From: Branchiostoma floridae
Lineage: Eukaryota > Chordata > Leptocardii > Amphioxiformes > Branchiostomatidae
DNA: 64,000 nt
Reading direction: 5' to 3'
NCBI RefSeq assembly: GCF_000003815.2
Contig: NC_049996.1
Coordinates: 8,953,310-9,017,309 of the forward strand
In this document: piece by piece, positions 42,666 to 57,400 of the stretch
Numbering within the stretch: the first letter of the stretch is position 1
Layout: each line of letters starts with the position of its first letter
The notes under the pieces: model-generated
Databases searched by the model: none
Seen by the model: the letters and a program-made list of their open reading frames with translations, nothing else
What the model was told of the DNA's origin: nothing
Made by a program: the position numbers and the translations under genes

Positions 42666-45405
42666 CACACCGGTACAAAACCGGTTTTTCTTATTGGACC
42701 GGTCCAGAAAAACCGGACCTGAAAAAATTAGGTGGACCGGATGTTGGACCGATTAGAAAATTAACATATCATTTTATCAGGCATTCACACGTTTTGGCGC
42801 TTGCAGTTGGAAGAAAATGACAAGACTGAAGTAGAGTAGAGTTTATAGTAATTTCTACCAAGGTTTACAGTCAATCGTACAGGTGCAGTTAGCGTTGTAG
42901 TATTTTAAAACGCCAGCGTAAGTCTAATACTCCACCAAACAGATTTCTTTGTAGTGAAATGGACCATTGGTATGAGTCATACTGAATCAGGTCCAGGTTT
43001 AGGTCCGGACCTGGACCTGATCCTCTGGACCTGAACCGGACCTGGACCTGAATTTTCTGTACCGGTACCCAGCCCTACTAGTATGTTCAGGTTCAACTTC
43101 TTCTCGCTTCTTAAGACAGTTGTAAATGTAACTATGATTGATGCCATGATGTAACCATGGTTCGCTCTGGACAGCGCTACCGTGTGCTGTTGTTACTTTT
43201 CCCTTTAAGAAAATGAAAAAAAAGGAACGCGGTCAAAACAATCGGTCATTCCGAGTGTGTGCTGAGTGTTTACAGACCTCAGGGCAGCCATCATTCAAGA
43301 TGGCGATCGAACGGACTAGCGGCCATCTTGAAGTGCCCTGTCAACACTAGTCCTTGTAATTATCGTGACATGTGGCCCCAGAGCTAACCTTCTGGCCGTC
43401 TGAGTGTTTGTTTTCGGCACACCTCTTCTCGACAGGTGTCAAGCACGTCCACTCATGCGTTCTTGTTATCAACGTCTGTCTTGCGATAAAATGTTACTTT
43501 TCTGTTGTTGAGGCCATGTTGATTTGATTATATGGATCATATTTTATCTATATGTAATATTAGAATCATGTATATAGATAGCTGTATAGAATAGACACTT
43601 GTTACTTTTTTACTGTCTGTACCCTTGCAATTAGCCTGCGGGCATGGATTTGCAAATAAATAGATAAAAAAAGATTTAAGAAAATATATGTAATATTGTC
43701 ATATCCCACTACTTTAAAGACCCCGTGGACTTTCTAGTTTGCTGTTGCATTTGATCACATTTAACAGACGATTCCAAATTACCACATGTATTCCGAGTAT
43801 GCAAACTATTTCCATTGCCATTCACGAGAAGTATCCATATCTAGCTATAGAATACTGCTGACATTGTTCCTTTCTGTTTTGTTACATGATAACGTTTTAT
43901 GCTGTGCGACGTATATTCCACGTTACTTTGGGGCAACATAGCAAGGACACACAATCCAGTGTAAGCCACAAATATCATCGATATATACCAGTAACATGTT
44001 CTGGGAGGGGCAAAGAACCCAAATAAATATGGTTGTTTTAAATACAGGAATACACCGGAACACACCGACATGCGTACATGACTGATGAATTATTAAGAAG
44101 GGAAGACATGTCACTGAATGAGTGTAGGCAAGTACAGAGAGGGTTATGTATGGCTGTAGAGTTTGACTGGGGCCACCTGGTGGTCCATTCATCGTGACAA
44201 ACATGAGCCGCTGGGGTCGCCCTCTTTCACACACTTCTGTAGCCACTCGACTTCCGCGCTAATCAGGGTTAAGTGCCGGAAAAATAGCGCCTGAGCAGAG
44301 AGGTTAGGCAGGCTGGTTACATAGCAGGGGAGGATTGTCCCAAACGTGGGGTCGTTGTAGTCTCTACCAGACTCCGGCCTGGCCGAATAGTAATAGGGGA
44401 CTTTTGCCAAGTTAGGAATGAAAGCCTACTAGAAGTTAATTGGCCTAGGGGTACACTGACTGGCCGGTGAATAGACTACAAAAGACTGACTGCAATCCAA
44501 CGCCGTAAGATTTAACGGGTATGCAATACAAAAACGTGCACAAAACTGGACGGTAGGGATCTACGTTGTGAAAATTAAATGAATTCGAATGAAAGAAGAG
44601 AAAAGAAGAAAGCGTGATCAATTTAGCTTAGGGTCAGTAAGCACCACCTTTTCCTATCAGAATCATGCCAACTCATCTCCACCATTTTCTTGACTCCTCG
44701 GTTTTTCAGAGCGTTAACAGGTTTGGAATGATCTGGAACATCCTTGCCGCATCAAACAACCAGAAACAAGTAACCACATTGAAGTCGCCCCACATGCGGC
44801 GCTGTTGTTGTTGAACAGAGCTCTTGACTAGCCAGAAATCCGTTTGACTTTCTGGTTGTTGGTTCGGATTTTCCTCAACGCCTGTAATCTGGTACATTCC
44901 TAGCAACGTTTGTGTCAAATTTATTACGTGTGCCCAGTTTTTCAGTCATCGAAGCGTGTGGCCGTAAGTACATGCGTCACTGAAACGTCATCAAAATCGG
45001 GGTGGAGACTCTGTTGCTGATCTCACGGATGTATACAGTCATCACTGAAGGACCTGCGCGCAAAGTTAGCATTACCTACCGTGTAATGCAAAGTACTGGC
45101 GAGGAGAAGCTGTGTTATCACTTGCCATATCAAGGCGCAGTCGCAAACGTCGTACAGTCTATGATTTTTCGCCCTAGGACTTTCAGTCAGGTTATGCCAG
45201 AGCAGAGGCCCAACACGGATCTACAACAACTTTTTCCTTCATAAGATAGCTGAACTTTGTACGACACATGGACGACTTTCCAAAGATCGTCCTCATTTAC
45301 AGTTGGAAAGCTGTCGTATAACGGATGTGGAGAGTTCTCGGAACGTTTTCTGCTTCAGACATTCTTACTTTTGTTGTGCCCAACTTGTCAAGAGAACGAC
45401 GCATC

Positions 45406-48400
45406 ATGAAGGTGTTCACCTTTTACCTCGTCGTAATGCTGGCAATGAGATTCACATGTTCAGGTGAGCAAAAATTTCGTTTATCCGTCTTTCTCACTCC
45501 TTCCTTCCTTTCTTTCTTCAATGTTTCAGTGCCCGTTCCACATCATCACGTTTTAACTTGATACTTAAGTATGCACAGTTTATAGGGAGAATATTGACTT
45601 GTAAATGTGCAATATGGATGTCCTCATAGCCAAGGACATTGTATGTTCCTTGCTGTAGGCCAACTAGTGGCATCCTCAGCTATAAGAGGTCCTGGGTAAG
45701 AAATCTCGGTTGGGGCTGCACCCGTCTTTCGGAAAGGACGTAGAATAGGGCTTAGGGGTGTTCGATCAAGGAGGTGCCTTAAGCTGAAGGGGAAGGGCTA
45801 GCAACCCCTCCCGATAGAAATATATCCTGCTATAGAATTGAAACAGCAAGGAAACTTCCTGCCCTATGTGCCACTAGACACTACATGGGTCTAAACGAAC
45901 TAACGGTCACGGTGTTTCCTATAATGGCATATATGTAGTGGTTCACATTTGTATCATAAAAGAAAGGTCCCACTTTCAAAAAGTATCCATTTTAGGAGCA
46001 TAGTGGGTTCAGTGGCTTGAATTCTATAACACGTCCTTCTTCATAAGGAGACACAACCCTTCTTTACAACTCAAACGTTAAATAGCTGTTAAAGAAATAC
46101 GTGTCATCCGAAACCTTAGAATAAAAAGTTCGGTTACATTTTGGCCAAAGAAATTTGGAAAAAAAAAAAAACTAAAAAGAATATTGCAATGATGTATGTA
46201 TGGTTCGGTTGCCCTATTCTGGAAGCACGTGTACATGGCACTTTTGCAGCCCGCAACAATGCCATTATTTGATGACAACGGACTTGATTGATTTGCAGTT
46301 CTCTAGGACTTGGAAATACATGTACTGAAGTTTTACAAAATGATATTTTGCTGTTAAGTGTGCCTAAGCTTTGGTTTCAATCATCTTTCTTTAGGCTTCA
46401 AGTAAAACAAGTACGACAAGAAAAATGTTGAAAAGGCAAAACGAGTAGTTGTGTATCCAATACGAAGGTGATTCGATCGAAAATATGCTGTTAAACCTTT
46501 ATACAGTAGCAAGTTGTGATAAACGTAACCATAACAATAACTGCAAATAAATACGGAAAATATAAAGAGAGTAGCACTTTAAACATCGATCATATACAAT
46601 TTGACATTCTGTGACATCTCCAATTTCTCAACATGATTTAGAAAATGAAATTCTATATCTAAAGGTGTACTTATCAGTGTCTAATGATGTTCTAGTCATA
46701 TTGTGCTGTGTTTGAAGTGTTAATGTTTCTCTCAGCACGTCCATCCCCTGCTGTTGGCGGGTGATACTATAGTCAAGGGTAACGGGAAATCCGGGTTGTG
46801 TTTGGTGTCACGAGGTTCTTGACAGGGAGGCCGCCGGGCCCACTCCAGGCTTTGTGTGCTGTTTGCCAGCTTGTTAAGGGGTTAATCTGCCTCGAGTGCC
46901 GCTGGTTCGACCCGTGCACGCTCGGCACTGGAGGACGTCAAAATGTTGCCAACGATTTGAAATTGAATTATCGATATTCTTCTGAAGTGGTGTTTTAAAC
47001 CTCCTTCCGGAATCGCGGATACAATACCTTATGTAGCAATTAAACCGCTCTCCAACTAAAAACTTCGATTCGCTGGAATTTTCCACTGAAATTCCCCCGT
47101 AGCCAATCGCTCTGGATCCGTGACTGTATGCACGTGTGACGTCAGAAATGGGTCAAATGTTGTTGCAAGCCATACCAGAAGGTTGGTGCCACTCACAAAG
47201 TTGATGTGTTTGGTATCCAGAAATTTAACAATTAAAAAATCTTATTAAGACTACAAGGTTATCTTTTCCCGATTTATGATTAAGGTGCAGTGACGTCAGC
47301 ACCGGGTCAATGGTTTTTGGTAGTCAATATCGCCTCCCGTCCCGGCTGAGACAGTTGGTGTGCCGTGATGCAGACGGCCTCGGTTGCTCCACTCACAAAG
47401 TAGTTGTGTTCTGTATCCAGAATTTTAACAACCAAAAAAATCTTGACAACAACACGGTTATCAACTGCCCGAAAGTTCAAATTTCCAGAAATTTCTGGGC
47501 CCCGACACACCCGTGAATCTTGAGATGTCCGGTCCGTGTACACGGATTTCCCCGTCCGGTGTGTCCGATCCTGTATTTTCCCGTATGTTGCTGGACATGC
47601 CAAGCTTCATCGGTGTCCAGAAATCTCCGTAAGTTTGAATTTTTGTGCAGTGATCTTTTCTCCATTTCTGATTAAGGTGCAGTCCCGGATGTTACACTGG
47701 TGAACGAGTTCCCGTGGGTCCCTCCCCAGTCCCAGTTCCAGTTCACCTACCTGAAGTGCGTGACGTCACTTCCGCTGGAGTCCTTCCCGTTCGGCATCGC
47801 GGAGAACACGGGACGTGGCCTCACATTCACCATGTGGCGATTCGCGGGCACCATTCGCCAGCCAGCGGCGTGGCCTGGAAAAGAGGTTTGGAACCCAGCT
47901 TTATATAGTGATTTTGATCTTGATGTGACGGAGTCACTGTAATAGCTTTAGACATCCCGGAGGCTGACAGGAGACTCGGGGTTAGCAGTGTGAAGCTGTA
48001 CTCTGTGTAGAATTAGAGTTTTGATGCATGTAGGTTAAAAAAAACGGTTTTGGAACAACATCTTCGGTCTATCTTCTAAAACTTGATCAATACATCATAA
48101 ACAAGAAAGCTTTTAAAAAAAGCTGGCCGGGGCGCATTTGGAAGGACTACCTCAAAATTTCATGTTGTGTTCCAGTAAAATGTGCATCATTATTAAACTA
48201 GAAGTTTATATCTAAAATCTATGGGAAGTTGGCTGGAAACCTTTGTTCGCTTTATATGATGCTCTTTGCTGTGCTGCTTTTTGCTCACAGGTCTCATTTG
48301 CTTTCTTTGCTTTGTATGATGTTCTTTGTTCTGCAAGACTCTCTGTCTTCTGTTGATAGGTTTGTTTTTCTTGTTTGTCCTTGCATATTGCGCTTTGGAT

Positions 48401-51400
48401 TGCAAGACCTTGCACTTTTTTATCATTTAAATTTGATGCTGCATTTGGTGACATTACTAATTGATTCAAGAGGCCTTCATTCCTGTTCTCTGGCATAGCA
48501 CTTGGATGTTTGCTTGTGGTGCATGGCACAATGTTTTTCCCAGTACTTTGGTTACAATGTGGTGCAAATGGAAATGCTGTGTTTGGTTGTTGTAGGTTCT
48601 CTTTCGTAGATACAAACTCTGGTTTAACCAAGGTGTATGTGTGTTGTTGTTGAACTTGAAAGCAGTTTTCTGACTCAATCATAGAAGAAACATTGCTAGT
48701 CAGATTGATAATGTGTATACCAGTAGGTTCAACTGATAAGAAAACATTTTCTGCTTGTACTGGGACAACCTCAAAATTGCATGTTGTGTTCCAGTTAAGT
48801 TGTTGCAAGAATGAAACTAGATTGCTGTTTGAACTGTGCATGCTTAAAGTAGAAGTGCCATGGCTATCTGGCAATGCTGTTATGGGACTTCTGGCATGTG
48901 AGTCATAAACAAAATACTTGTTATCAGCGTGCAACAATGCTACTGTTGAACCAGTTATTCCATGTGCTGTTATGAAAAGACAAGTGTTGGATTCAGCAAA
49001 TGCTGCTTCTAGGGCTTTCTTTAAGGTGTAATAAGGATAGACTGCTTCTGTGGCAAATATGTCTCCAGTGTAAGACTCTTTTATTGATACACGTACAGTA
49101 TTGTTGTAAAGTTGCAAATAGTCTGGAATATCATCAACGGAGAGGAACTCCACACCAGATCTTAGTGATGGTTTTATGTAGGTGTATAGTGCATCTCCTT
49201 GAAAAAGTACACCATCAAGGTCTGTACTTGTCCAGGTAATTGCTTGTCTGCAAGTACTGTGGTTAACAACTGCCATTAAAGCATTTGCAGTGCATTGTTT
49301 GCCTCTATTATCTCCACTGAAAATGATGTCACCTTGGTGGTATTTTCCCGATAAAATAGATTCACACATTGTTCACAATATATGTGTTCTTTGCTTGACT
49401 TTATTTGCACAATGCACAGTGCTCAGTGGCACGATTGAGTCTGGTGTGTGCAAAATGCACAGTGCTCAATGGCACGATTGGTCTGGTGTGTGCAAAATGC
49501 ACAGTGCTCAATGGCACGATTGGTCTGGTGTGTGCAAAATGCACAGTGCTCAATGGCACGATAGGTCTGGTGTGTGCAAAATGCACAGTGCTCAATGGCA
49601 CGATAGGTCTGGTGTGTGCAAAATGCACAGTGCTCAGTGGCACAATTGGTCTGGTGTGTGCAAAATGCAGTGCTCAGTGGCACGATTGAGTCTGGTATGT
49701 GCAAAATGCACAGTGATCAATGATCTGTTAATAGGTCTCAAGGTCTAATTTGGTTGGATCAAGGACTCTCTTTCAAACCTCTTTGGTTGGATGCAAAATG
49801 TAATGCGTAGATTTCAGCAGAAGAAGTATAAATGTGTACTGTGTAAAATCTTATTGAGTACAGACTTTTGCTAGCTGTAAGTTTCTGTATATTACTGTGT
49901 CACTTGTATATATAGCAGAGAACAGTCTAAGGCGTCACTGAAACAGAAAGAAAATATTGTCTTGATCACATAACATCTTACTAGTACCAACAAAAAGCAA
50001 AAATCTACAAAAGTTCAGGTGTGACATCTTGCCAACTGCTTTGCTGATTGTTTAACAGTTAGCTACAATCCGTTGTTTTCTACTATTCTTTGGAAATGTA
50101 TGTTTTAATGTATTAGAATCCGATCCATCTTTTCAACTTGTACGATATTTTTACAATCAAAAATGCCCTGCATAATGCCTCGCATCGGCTCAAGCACAGT
50201 GCACCATTAAACTATCTAAATTCTCGTCAATCCCCACACACTGGTTTTACTAAAAAAACTATATACCGTTCCTGGAAATATGTTTCAATGTGTCCGAATT
50301 CATGATCACTATCTTTTCAAATTGTACGTTACTCTTACGATCGAAAATGTCCTGCAGGACCTCCTGCAGCTGCATATATAGACGCACGCCCCCCTCCCAC
50401 CCGCACGTAAACTGTTCCAATCGTTGCACAATAAACTTGACTGTATACCCTCCACAAAATCTTTCGTCAAATGTCGTGCTCATTTTACTCACATGACACT
50501 ACGCCTTAGAATGTAATGTTATATTTTAATACATCCGAATTCCAGAAAGATAACTTTACAAACTGTACCAATTTCTGTACGATAAAAATCTCACCTCCTC
50601 CGCACCGTCAACGCCCGTGAGGGTATTTACCGGAATAACCCGAAATGACCCGGAATAACCCGGAATAACCGTAATATTTCTTGTTCCCATGGCCATATAT
50701 ACATTATTTTATGCCAAAATATTGCATTCTGCGATCTTAACTTATCAAAGCACACTGTATTTCGGTAGCTTTCATCCTTTATTAAGGTTATTCCGGGTTA
50801 TTCCGGGTTATTCCGGGTTATTCCGCTAAATACCCGGACCCGTCAACGCTATCGCAAAATGAACCGTGCGATTTAACGACAACTCCTCAAATGTTACATG
50901 ACCAGTGTTTTACTGCAAATCAAGAAACATTTTCCTTTCCTAGACTTTGCTAATGAGCGCTGCAATGTTTTCTGTACGAGTAGAGGTCATGGATAAACAG
51001 TATTCTTACAACGTTTATTTGAAGGGCTAAGAAGGGCTGAGAATTGTCGTAAAAACGCACGGTACATTGCGTTTATTTGAAGGGCTGAGAAGGGCTGAGA
51101 ATTGTCGTAAAAACGCACGGTACATTTTGCGACCATAGCAGACCCATCCAAGGACGAACCATTAAACCGGGGACAAAGCCGGGCGCCTTCGGCGCCCCGG
51201 CAAAAATGCAAGTGTTATAGAACCAGATTAGTTCACTGAAGAACTGTTCTTCCACAGGTTGTGACAGAGAAGATAGACGCTATGTACAGTATTTACAGTT
51301 TCATTGAAATTCCTCTAGCCCTTGTCGACAAGGACAATGAACAGTTGACCACGGCTTAACGTCCCATCATAAGGACTGCAACCCTTTCCGGTAGCGTGCA

Positions 51401-54400
51401 TGTCGGGTGACCGCCGGAATCGAACTCATGGCCTCTAGTTCCAGAGGCAGGGCCGCTAACCACTGGACGACACAGGCTACCTGAAAGAATAGTGTAGTAT
51501 TTGACGTATTTGAAGTACTGACTCATCTAAGTATTTTTCTCTGAAGGTGAACTTGCTGCCCAACGCCAACTTTGACCGAATAGGGGCGTTTTACTGCACG
51601 GTGCAGAGCGGTATTAAGACGTACCAGGTCACTACAATAAAGATGTCTACCACAGGTAATTATATTTTACCTTCAATTCAACTTCGGAAACTTGACATTG
51701 TTGTTATGGTATTCTGTATTCATCCATACGTTTTATGACAGGTGAAATGGGGGCCTAATTTGCATAATCAATTCGAAAGTGCCATAATCACTATATGTGG
51801 TAAATGATAGAAACTATTCCATACTTGTATCATGTGTGAGTTGGTGAAAGGGTAATATAACAATGCACAGGTTATGTAGAAGTGGAAATCATTTGCATAA
51901 TTGCAACCTATGGAGGCATGAGTTCTCCAAACTCATGTTGCTAAAAGTAAAATCGCTGGCCTAGAATAAAATATGAAAAGAAAGTATAGAGAAAGTCAAT
52001 AATTTTTTTTTACTTGCCTTTCTGTCCATCTCTAGCAAGTATCAAGCCCGTGGTATTTACCAAAACAGTAAACGCCGGAGACACGGTCACTTTAGAAATG
52101 CAGTCTGTAGTCAGCATGATGGCACCAGTAAGATGGCGACACAACAACGTCATCATCGCCATGGCAACGGGCCTCAGCCTGCCAATCAGCGGCATCAGCA
52201 CGTTAGACGAGGGTATTTACGAGTGCTACTACGAGGGAACCCGAACTACAACGACGGCAGACCAGGGGGTCATGAGATTGATAGTCAGAAGTAAGTGCTG
52301 TACCTTCATACAGTCTACTGACACATTGGTAGATTATTCACGTAACATGCATTAACTTAAGATGTTAATTATAAAGGTAGTCCCATAGCCTCTTTGAAGG
52401 TCTCATTGATGTATTACTCCGAGTGGGTGCTAAAAGAGATCCGAGCCAAAAAATAAACGGCTGCATGAACGCATGTTTTTAGCGGTGAGAAATTCCCTTT
52501 CATCCAGCGGAACTGATCTCAACAGTTGGATTGGTGAAAGCTTGTTTGTAACTGAAGAAATTAGCAGGTAAAGTTTTGCAGCCGCGCTGGTATGATTACA
52601 ACAATTGCATGAATAACTTAAAATCACCAGAAAGGCGCCAGTGCCACTGGTTTCCAACATACATTAGATTGACGCTTGTTGTCGTATACTTATACTATGA
52701 CTTATTTCTATATTACTAATAAAGGCTGCCCTGCCGACCTGTGGGGTCCGAGCTGTCAGGACGAATGTCCCGGATGTTACAATGGCGGCGTATGTGACCC
52801 TGACTCCGGCGAGTGCGTCTGTCCTCCAGGATTCACAGGGGCAAACTGTGACGAGGGTAGGGCCAAATGTGACATTATCATTAAAAATTAATGCCTTTAA
52901 CAACATATGAGTACATTCAGAATGTTCAGGTTCAACTTCCTACAGTTCATGTTACCATCACCGTCTTTTCACTACCAAGGACAGGTATCCAAGGAAAGAA
53001 ACGTTGTTTCATCTGACAGCTTAGATAACCGGCTGTGAGAAAGTGTGCAAACCAACTCTCCCTTCGGACTTTGCTTGGAGAGTAATGATGGTTTATTCCA
53101 ATACTAGACGTATTCCCTAGGTTATCATGGAAGCTCATCTGTGTAGGTAGTAATCATAGTACAATGCTAAACTTTCTTCCAACACAAAGGTGTACACGGA
53201 TCAAATTTTCAACGGCCACTGTCGCCTTCATCAGGATCAATACTGAAGAAGGCGACAGTGGTCGTTGGAAATTTCGTCCGCGTATACCTTTGTGTTGGAA
53301 GAAAGCTTAGCATTGTACTTTTATTCTCAAGATGCTATCATGTTAAAAATTACAATGTTTTACAGCCTGTCCTATCGGCGCGTTCGGGCAGGAGTGTAAC
53401 AGGGAGTGCGCTGAACCGAACTGCGCAGGCCGCCTGCTGTGTCTACCCGACCCTTACGGATGCTCCTGTATAGCCGGGTATCAAGGTCCTGACTGCGACC
53501 AAGGTAAACAATCACTTACAAGCAGAACCGTTAGCCCGAAAGACGCAACTTCGCTAGCTGCATGTATTATATGCCCAATGGGCTGTAGAAACGGAGATGG
53601 GCGCCGCCCTATAACCCAATATTGTGTTGGAAGGACGTAAACCTTTCAAGTATTCGGATATCTGCGTAACATTAACTTAGTGTGAATGCAGAAATGGTAG
53701 CGGTAGTTTTATATTCGCGGTTTTCGAGAGGCAGCTTTACCGCGAACTTAAAACGACCGCGAACATTTTCCATTACAGTATGTGACTACAGTGTATAGCT
53801 CTCGTGACCGCGGATTCAAAACCAACACCAACGCTACATTTTCCCATTATATCGCGAAATTAGATTTCCGCGAACCTAAATGCTTTTAGGGTACGTAAAG
53901 CATGTAAAGGGGGGTTCCCACGTGTGTATATATTCAAGTCCGTACGAGGTCCGTATGGCAGTCTTAGCCTCTACCGGGTTCCACAGTCCGCGAGAAAAAT
54001 AATAGAAATGGAGAAATAAAGACACATTACATTCCAGAGGAGTTAGCTGTCCGAGGGGTATAGTTTGCAACCAGTTAACTCTGCTGGCATGTACTCTGGC
54101 TATATTTGTCAAATTTCTACTATTTCTCCGACGACATGTGAAGCTTGGTAGAGGCTAAGACTTCCATACGGACCTCATACGGAATACATACGCACGTTGA
54201 AACCAAACATATAACGTGTGCTGTGTTTCTGTTGCCACAGAGTGCGTGCTGGGTACGTTCGGTGCGGGGTGTACGCAGCAGTGTAACTGCCGCGATGACG
54301 TACCCTGTGACAGAACTTCCGGGTTCTGTGTCGTCGGCTGTCCGCCCGGCTGGGAGGGAAACTCCTGTCAACGAGGTAAGGCTTTTTAAACTTGGAAATA

Positions 54401-57400
54401 CCGCTAATTACCATCCTTCTACGCAGGGACATCCAACAGCCAAACTGCCTGTCTGGATGCCCTGCTCTTTCAAATGTCACCCTTAGTTCCTGACCGAGGT
54501 TACCCCGAGACAGCTTTTGAAAACGGAAAGCCTATTCTCTGGGCGTCAACAGGAACTAAGAGTGGCGGTTGAAAGAGCAGGGCACGTCCAGACAGGCAGT
54601 TTGGCTGTTGGATGTCCCTGCGTAGGATGATGCAAATCACATGACAAAGATATTCAATTTGATACGTTGACGAAGGTTAGACAACCAGCCTACGGTACTA
54701 GCTCAACTGCCTTGTCCTACATTGTATGATAATGAAATTCTATTATAATTATCGCTTAATCAAATTATTGTTGTCTTTGATTGCCAATATGGTCAATACA
54801 AAACTGGGACTTTTGAAGGTCTTCAATTACCTATGTCACACGTGGGTATATATGAAAGTCCGTATGAGTGCATGCTTTTTATGGACATGCAGTCGCAGTC
54901 GCCCTCTTATTGTAATCGTATGGAAGTCTTAGCCTCTACGAGGTTCCACAGGTCATTGGAAAAATTGTAGAAGGGGTGTCGGAGGAGTATGGTTTGAGAC
55001 CAGGTAACTTCTCTGGCTATATTATCTGTTCATATCATTATCATCTGGTTATATTTGTCCAATTTCTACCATTTTTCCAGCGACTTGTGTAGCCTCGCAG
55101 AGGCCAAGACTTTCATACAAACCTCACAAGGATTTGTATATATACGCACATGTGAACCCACCTTTTGAAGTTTTCTGTTCTGCCTTACAGCGTGCGATGA
55201 CGGCAGGTACGGGGACAGGTGTGAGTCACAGTGCCATTGTGTCGAACCGTGTGACAAAGTGACGGGCACCTGCGGCTCAGCCTGCTTACCTGGATGGAGA
55301 GGGGTCACCTGTGGGGAGCGTGAGTCTCGTCTTTAATAAACTAGAACATTTCCTTTCTCCTTTATAAACCAATATATTTGTGCTAAATATCAAGTTTAGG
55401 GAGTAAGAACCAGTAACCTAAAAGACTCCCCCTGACGATGTATTACACAATCAATTCAGCATATGGCCATGGGCTACTATGTTGTACAAATAAATGATTA
55501 ATTTATTGAGAAATTGTCAATGACTTAGCAACCCACTGCTTCTGTAACATCATTCTATGGATATAGAACAGGTATATGCATAAATTGGCAAACAGGTATA
55601 ATAACTCGCATTAAGGGTATGATCCCCCGTCTCTTTCAAATTAATACTATGGCCCTATGTGTTGAATTGTATTATTTTTCCCTACTAGTATTTGATACAA
55701 CGTGTTCTCTCTTTCTTCCAGCTTGTCCCCCTGGCAGATTTGGAGCGAACTGCATGTCGTTCTGCCGCTGCTTGGATGGGGAAGTTTGCGATGCCGTGAA
55801 CGGGACATGTCCAAACGGATGTAGGGCTGGATGGAAAGGAGACGGGTGTCAAGACGGTAGGGAACTGTGTTGACATTTCTATACGCAGTTGTAAGCACAA
55901 TATGCACCTCATAGACGTATCGATTTGTGATGGTTGATGGTACGCAGACACACGTACAGTACGGCCCAGTATACAAGCGTGCCCAAAACTGGCACAAAAT
56001 GACTGAGATGCGTATAAGGTGTGTATTGTGCGTACGCCTACGTATGAAACAATGTCCACACTTTTACGTGTAGCTTTCATAATTGTTCTCTCTGACGCTT
56101 GGGAACTTTGCAATTGCAACTATGACTATGTGATGGCTGACTTTGGTTCCGGCAGGATTTTCACTGAAAACCTCCGGAATTTGCCGTCACAATAAAACAG
56201 AGAAGATGGTCTAAGTGACAGTTTTAACCGTTTTAATTTGTTGTTGTTGTTTACAATAGCCTGCGAGACAGGCGAGTGGGGCTCCGACTGCGAGGGCAGA
56301 TGTTTCTGTCAGGATAACGTCAATCACTGTAACCTAGCAACAGGACCAACGCCCGACTGCCAGTGCGACGACTTTCACTTTGGGGAAGACTGTATGGAAG
56401 AAAGTAAGAAGAATTTGTATCCGCATGATCTGCTTCGGTTAGTTGTTAAAGCTCCCATCTACATAACGTAAAAGCGTCAAAGGTGCGCGACATTCATATG
56501 TACGAAGGATTACAAGGATTGGCAAACCCATATTTTCACATACGCATGGTTAAGTTGCCGCTGTGGTCCTTCGTACATGTAACCAAATGACTCGTTACGT
56601 TTAAGCCTTGCATATTCGTCGGTGGCAATAAAGCAATGGTTGCGTAAAAAGATTTTCTGTATTCACGCCGTAGAAATGTCTTTGGATATGACACAAATTA
56701 AGAAACAAAGTCAACATAGACGAAGCTACACAGTTATTGTCTGTCTATCCTTTTCCAACAGGAGTAGCACCTTTCATAACCGACATCACGAACGTGGCGG
56801 TGAACCCGGGAGAGGCGACGTTCCTGAGCTGCTCGGCGGCGGGAAGCCCGCTCCCTACTGGTGACGACATCGTCTTACGAGACCAAAACGGACAGGTAGC
56901 TACCACTTAACAGTAGACACCGGCTAATTGCACGACGGCCAATCAAATTAGGCTTAAGTCCCAGTAGGAAAAAGGGGCCCTGCCTGGCAGTTCACGGGCT
57001 TTTTTTTTACTTTCGGGCGTGACCCCTACGTCCTTGCATCTCCTGGGATATTTTCGGGCCCGGCCGGGCACCGGGTTGAATTTAAGTCAGATTCAAAACG
57101 AACACGGGGCCCGGTAACAAATAAGGAATCTGCATAGAATTCTAAAAACCCCAACCATTGCCCATTCACTCCATTATAAACGGAATGGCACAATTGCGCA
57201 AGCCAGTATGGCATAGATTTGACAATTGCATGAAACTACGTCACTTTACATCGCATACTGACATAAAAAGGTATCAAAAACATCGGAAATGAGCTGACAA
57301 GGGTCTGTGCAATGGCGCCAAATTTTTCAAAAGTGTTTTAACGATATACCAAATTAATCAAACACACATTTAATATTTCGTTTGTACGAGATGGATTAAG

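Larger units (their letters stand above)
40722..45405. other. Tyrosinase to TIE interval; no coding exon recognised
   Basis: Read in all frames for tyrosinase CuB motifs (HN..H, FLLHH) without success. It holds the 100-N gap, a G-rich hairpin cluster (42560-42665) and an ACCGGT palindromic element (42665-42770). It also has a GGTCCGGACCTGGACCTGA palindrome cluster (42985-43075). 43240-43360 is a stretch with paired CAAGATGGCG / CGGCCATCTTG. Confidence 0.6.

Noticed and set aside
45002-45244. 80-aa ORF upstream of the TIE signal exon
   Set aside because: No homology seen; ends in a stop before the signal peptide exon.
49290-49748. 152-aa plus-strand ORF with SGVCKMHSAQWHDW repeats
   Set aside because: Product of the 42-bp minisatellite; open on the other strand as well, no motif, no splice context.
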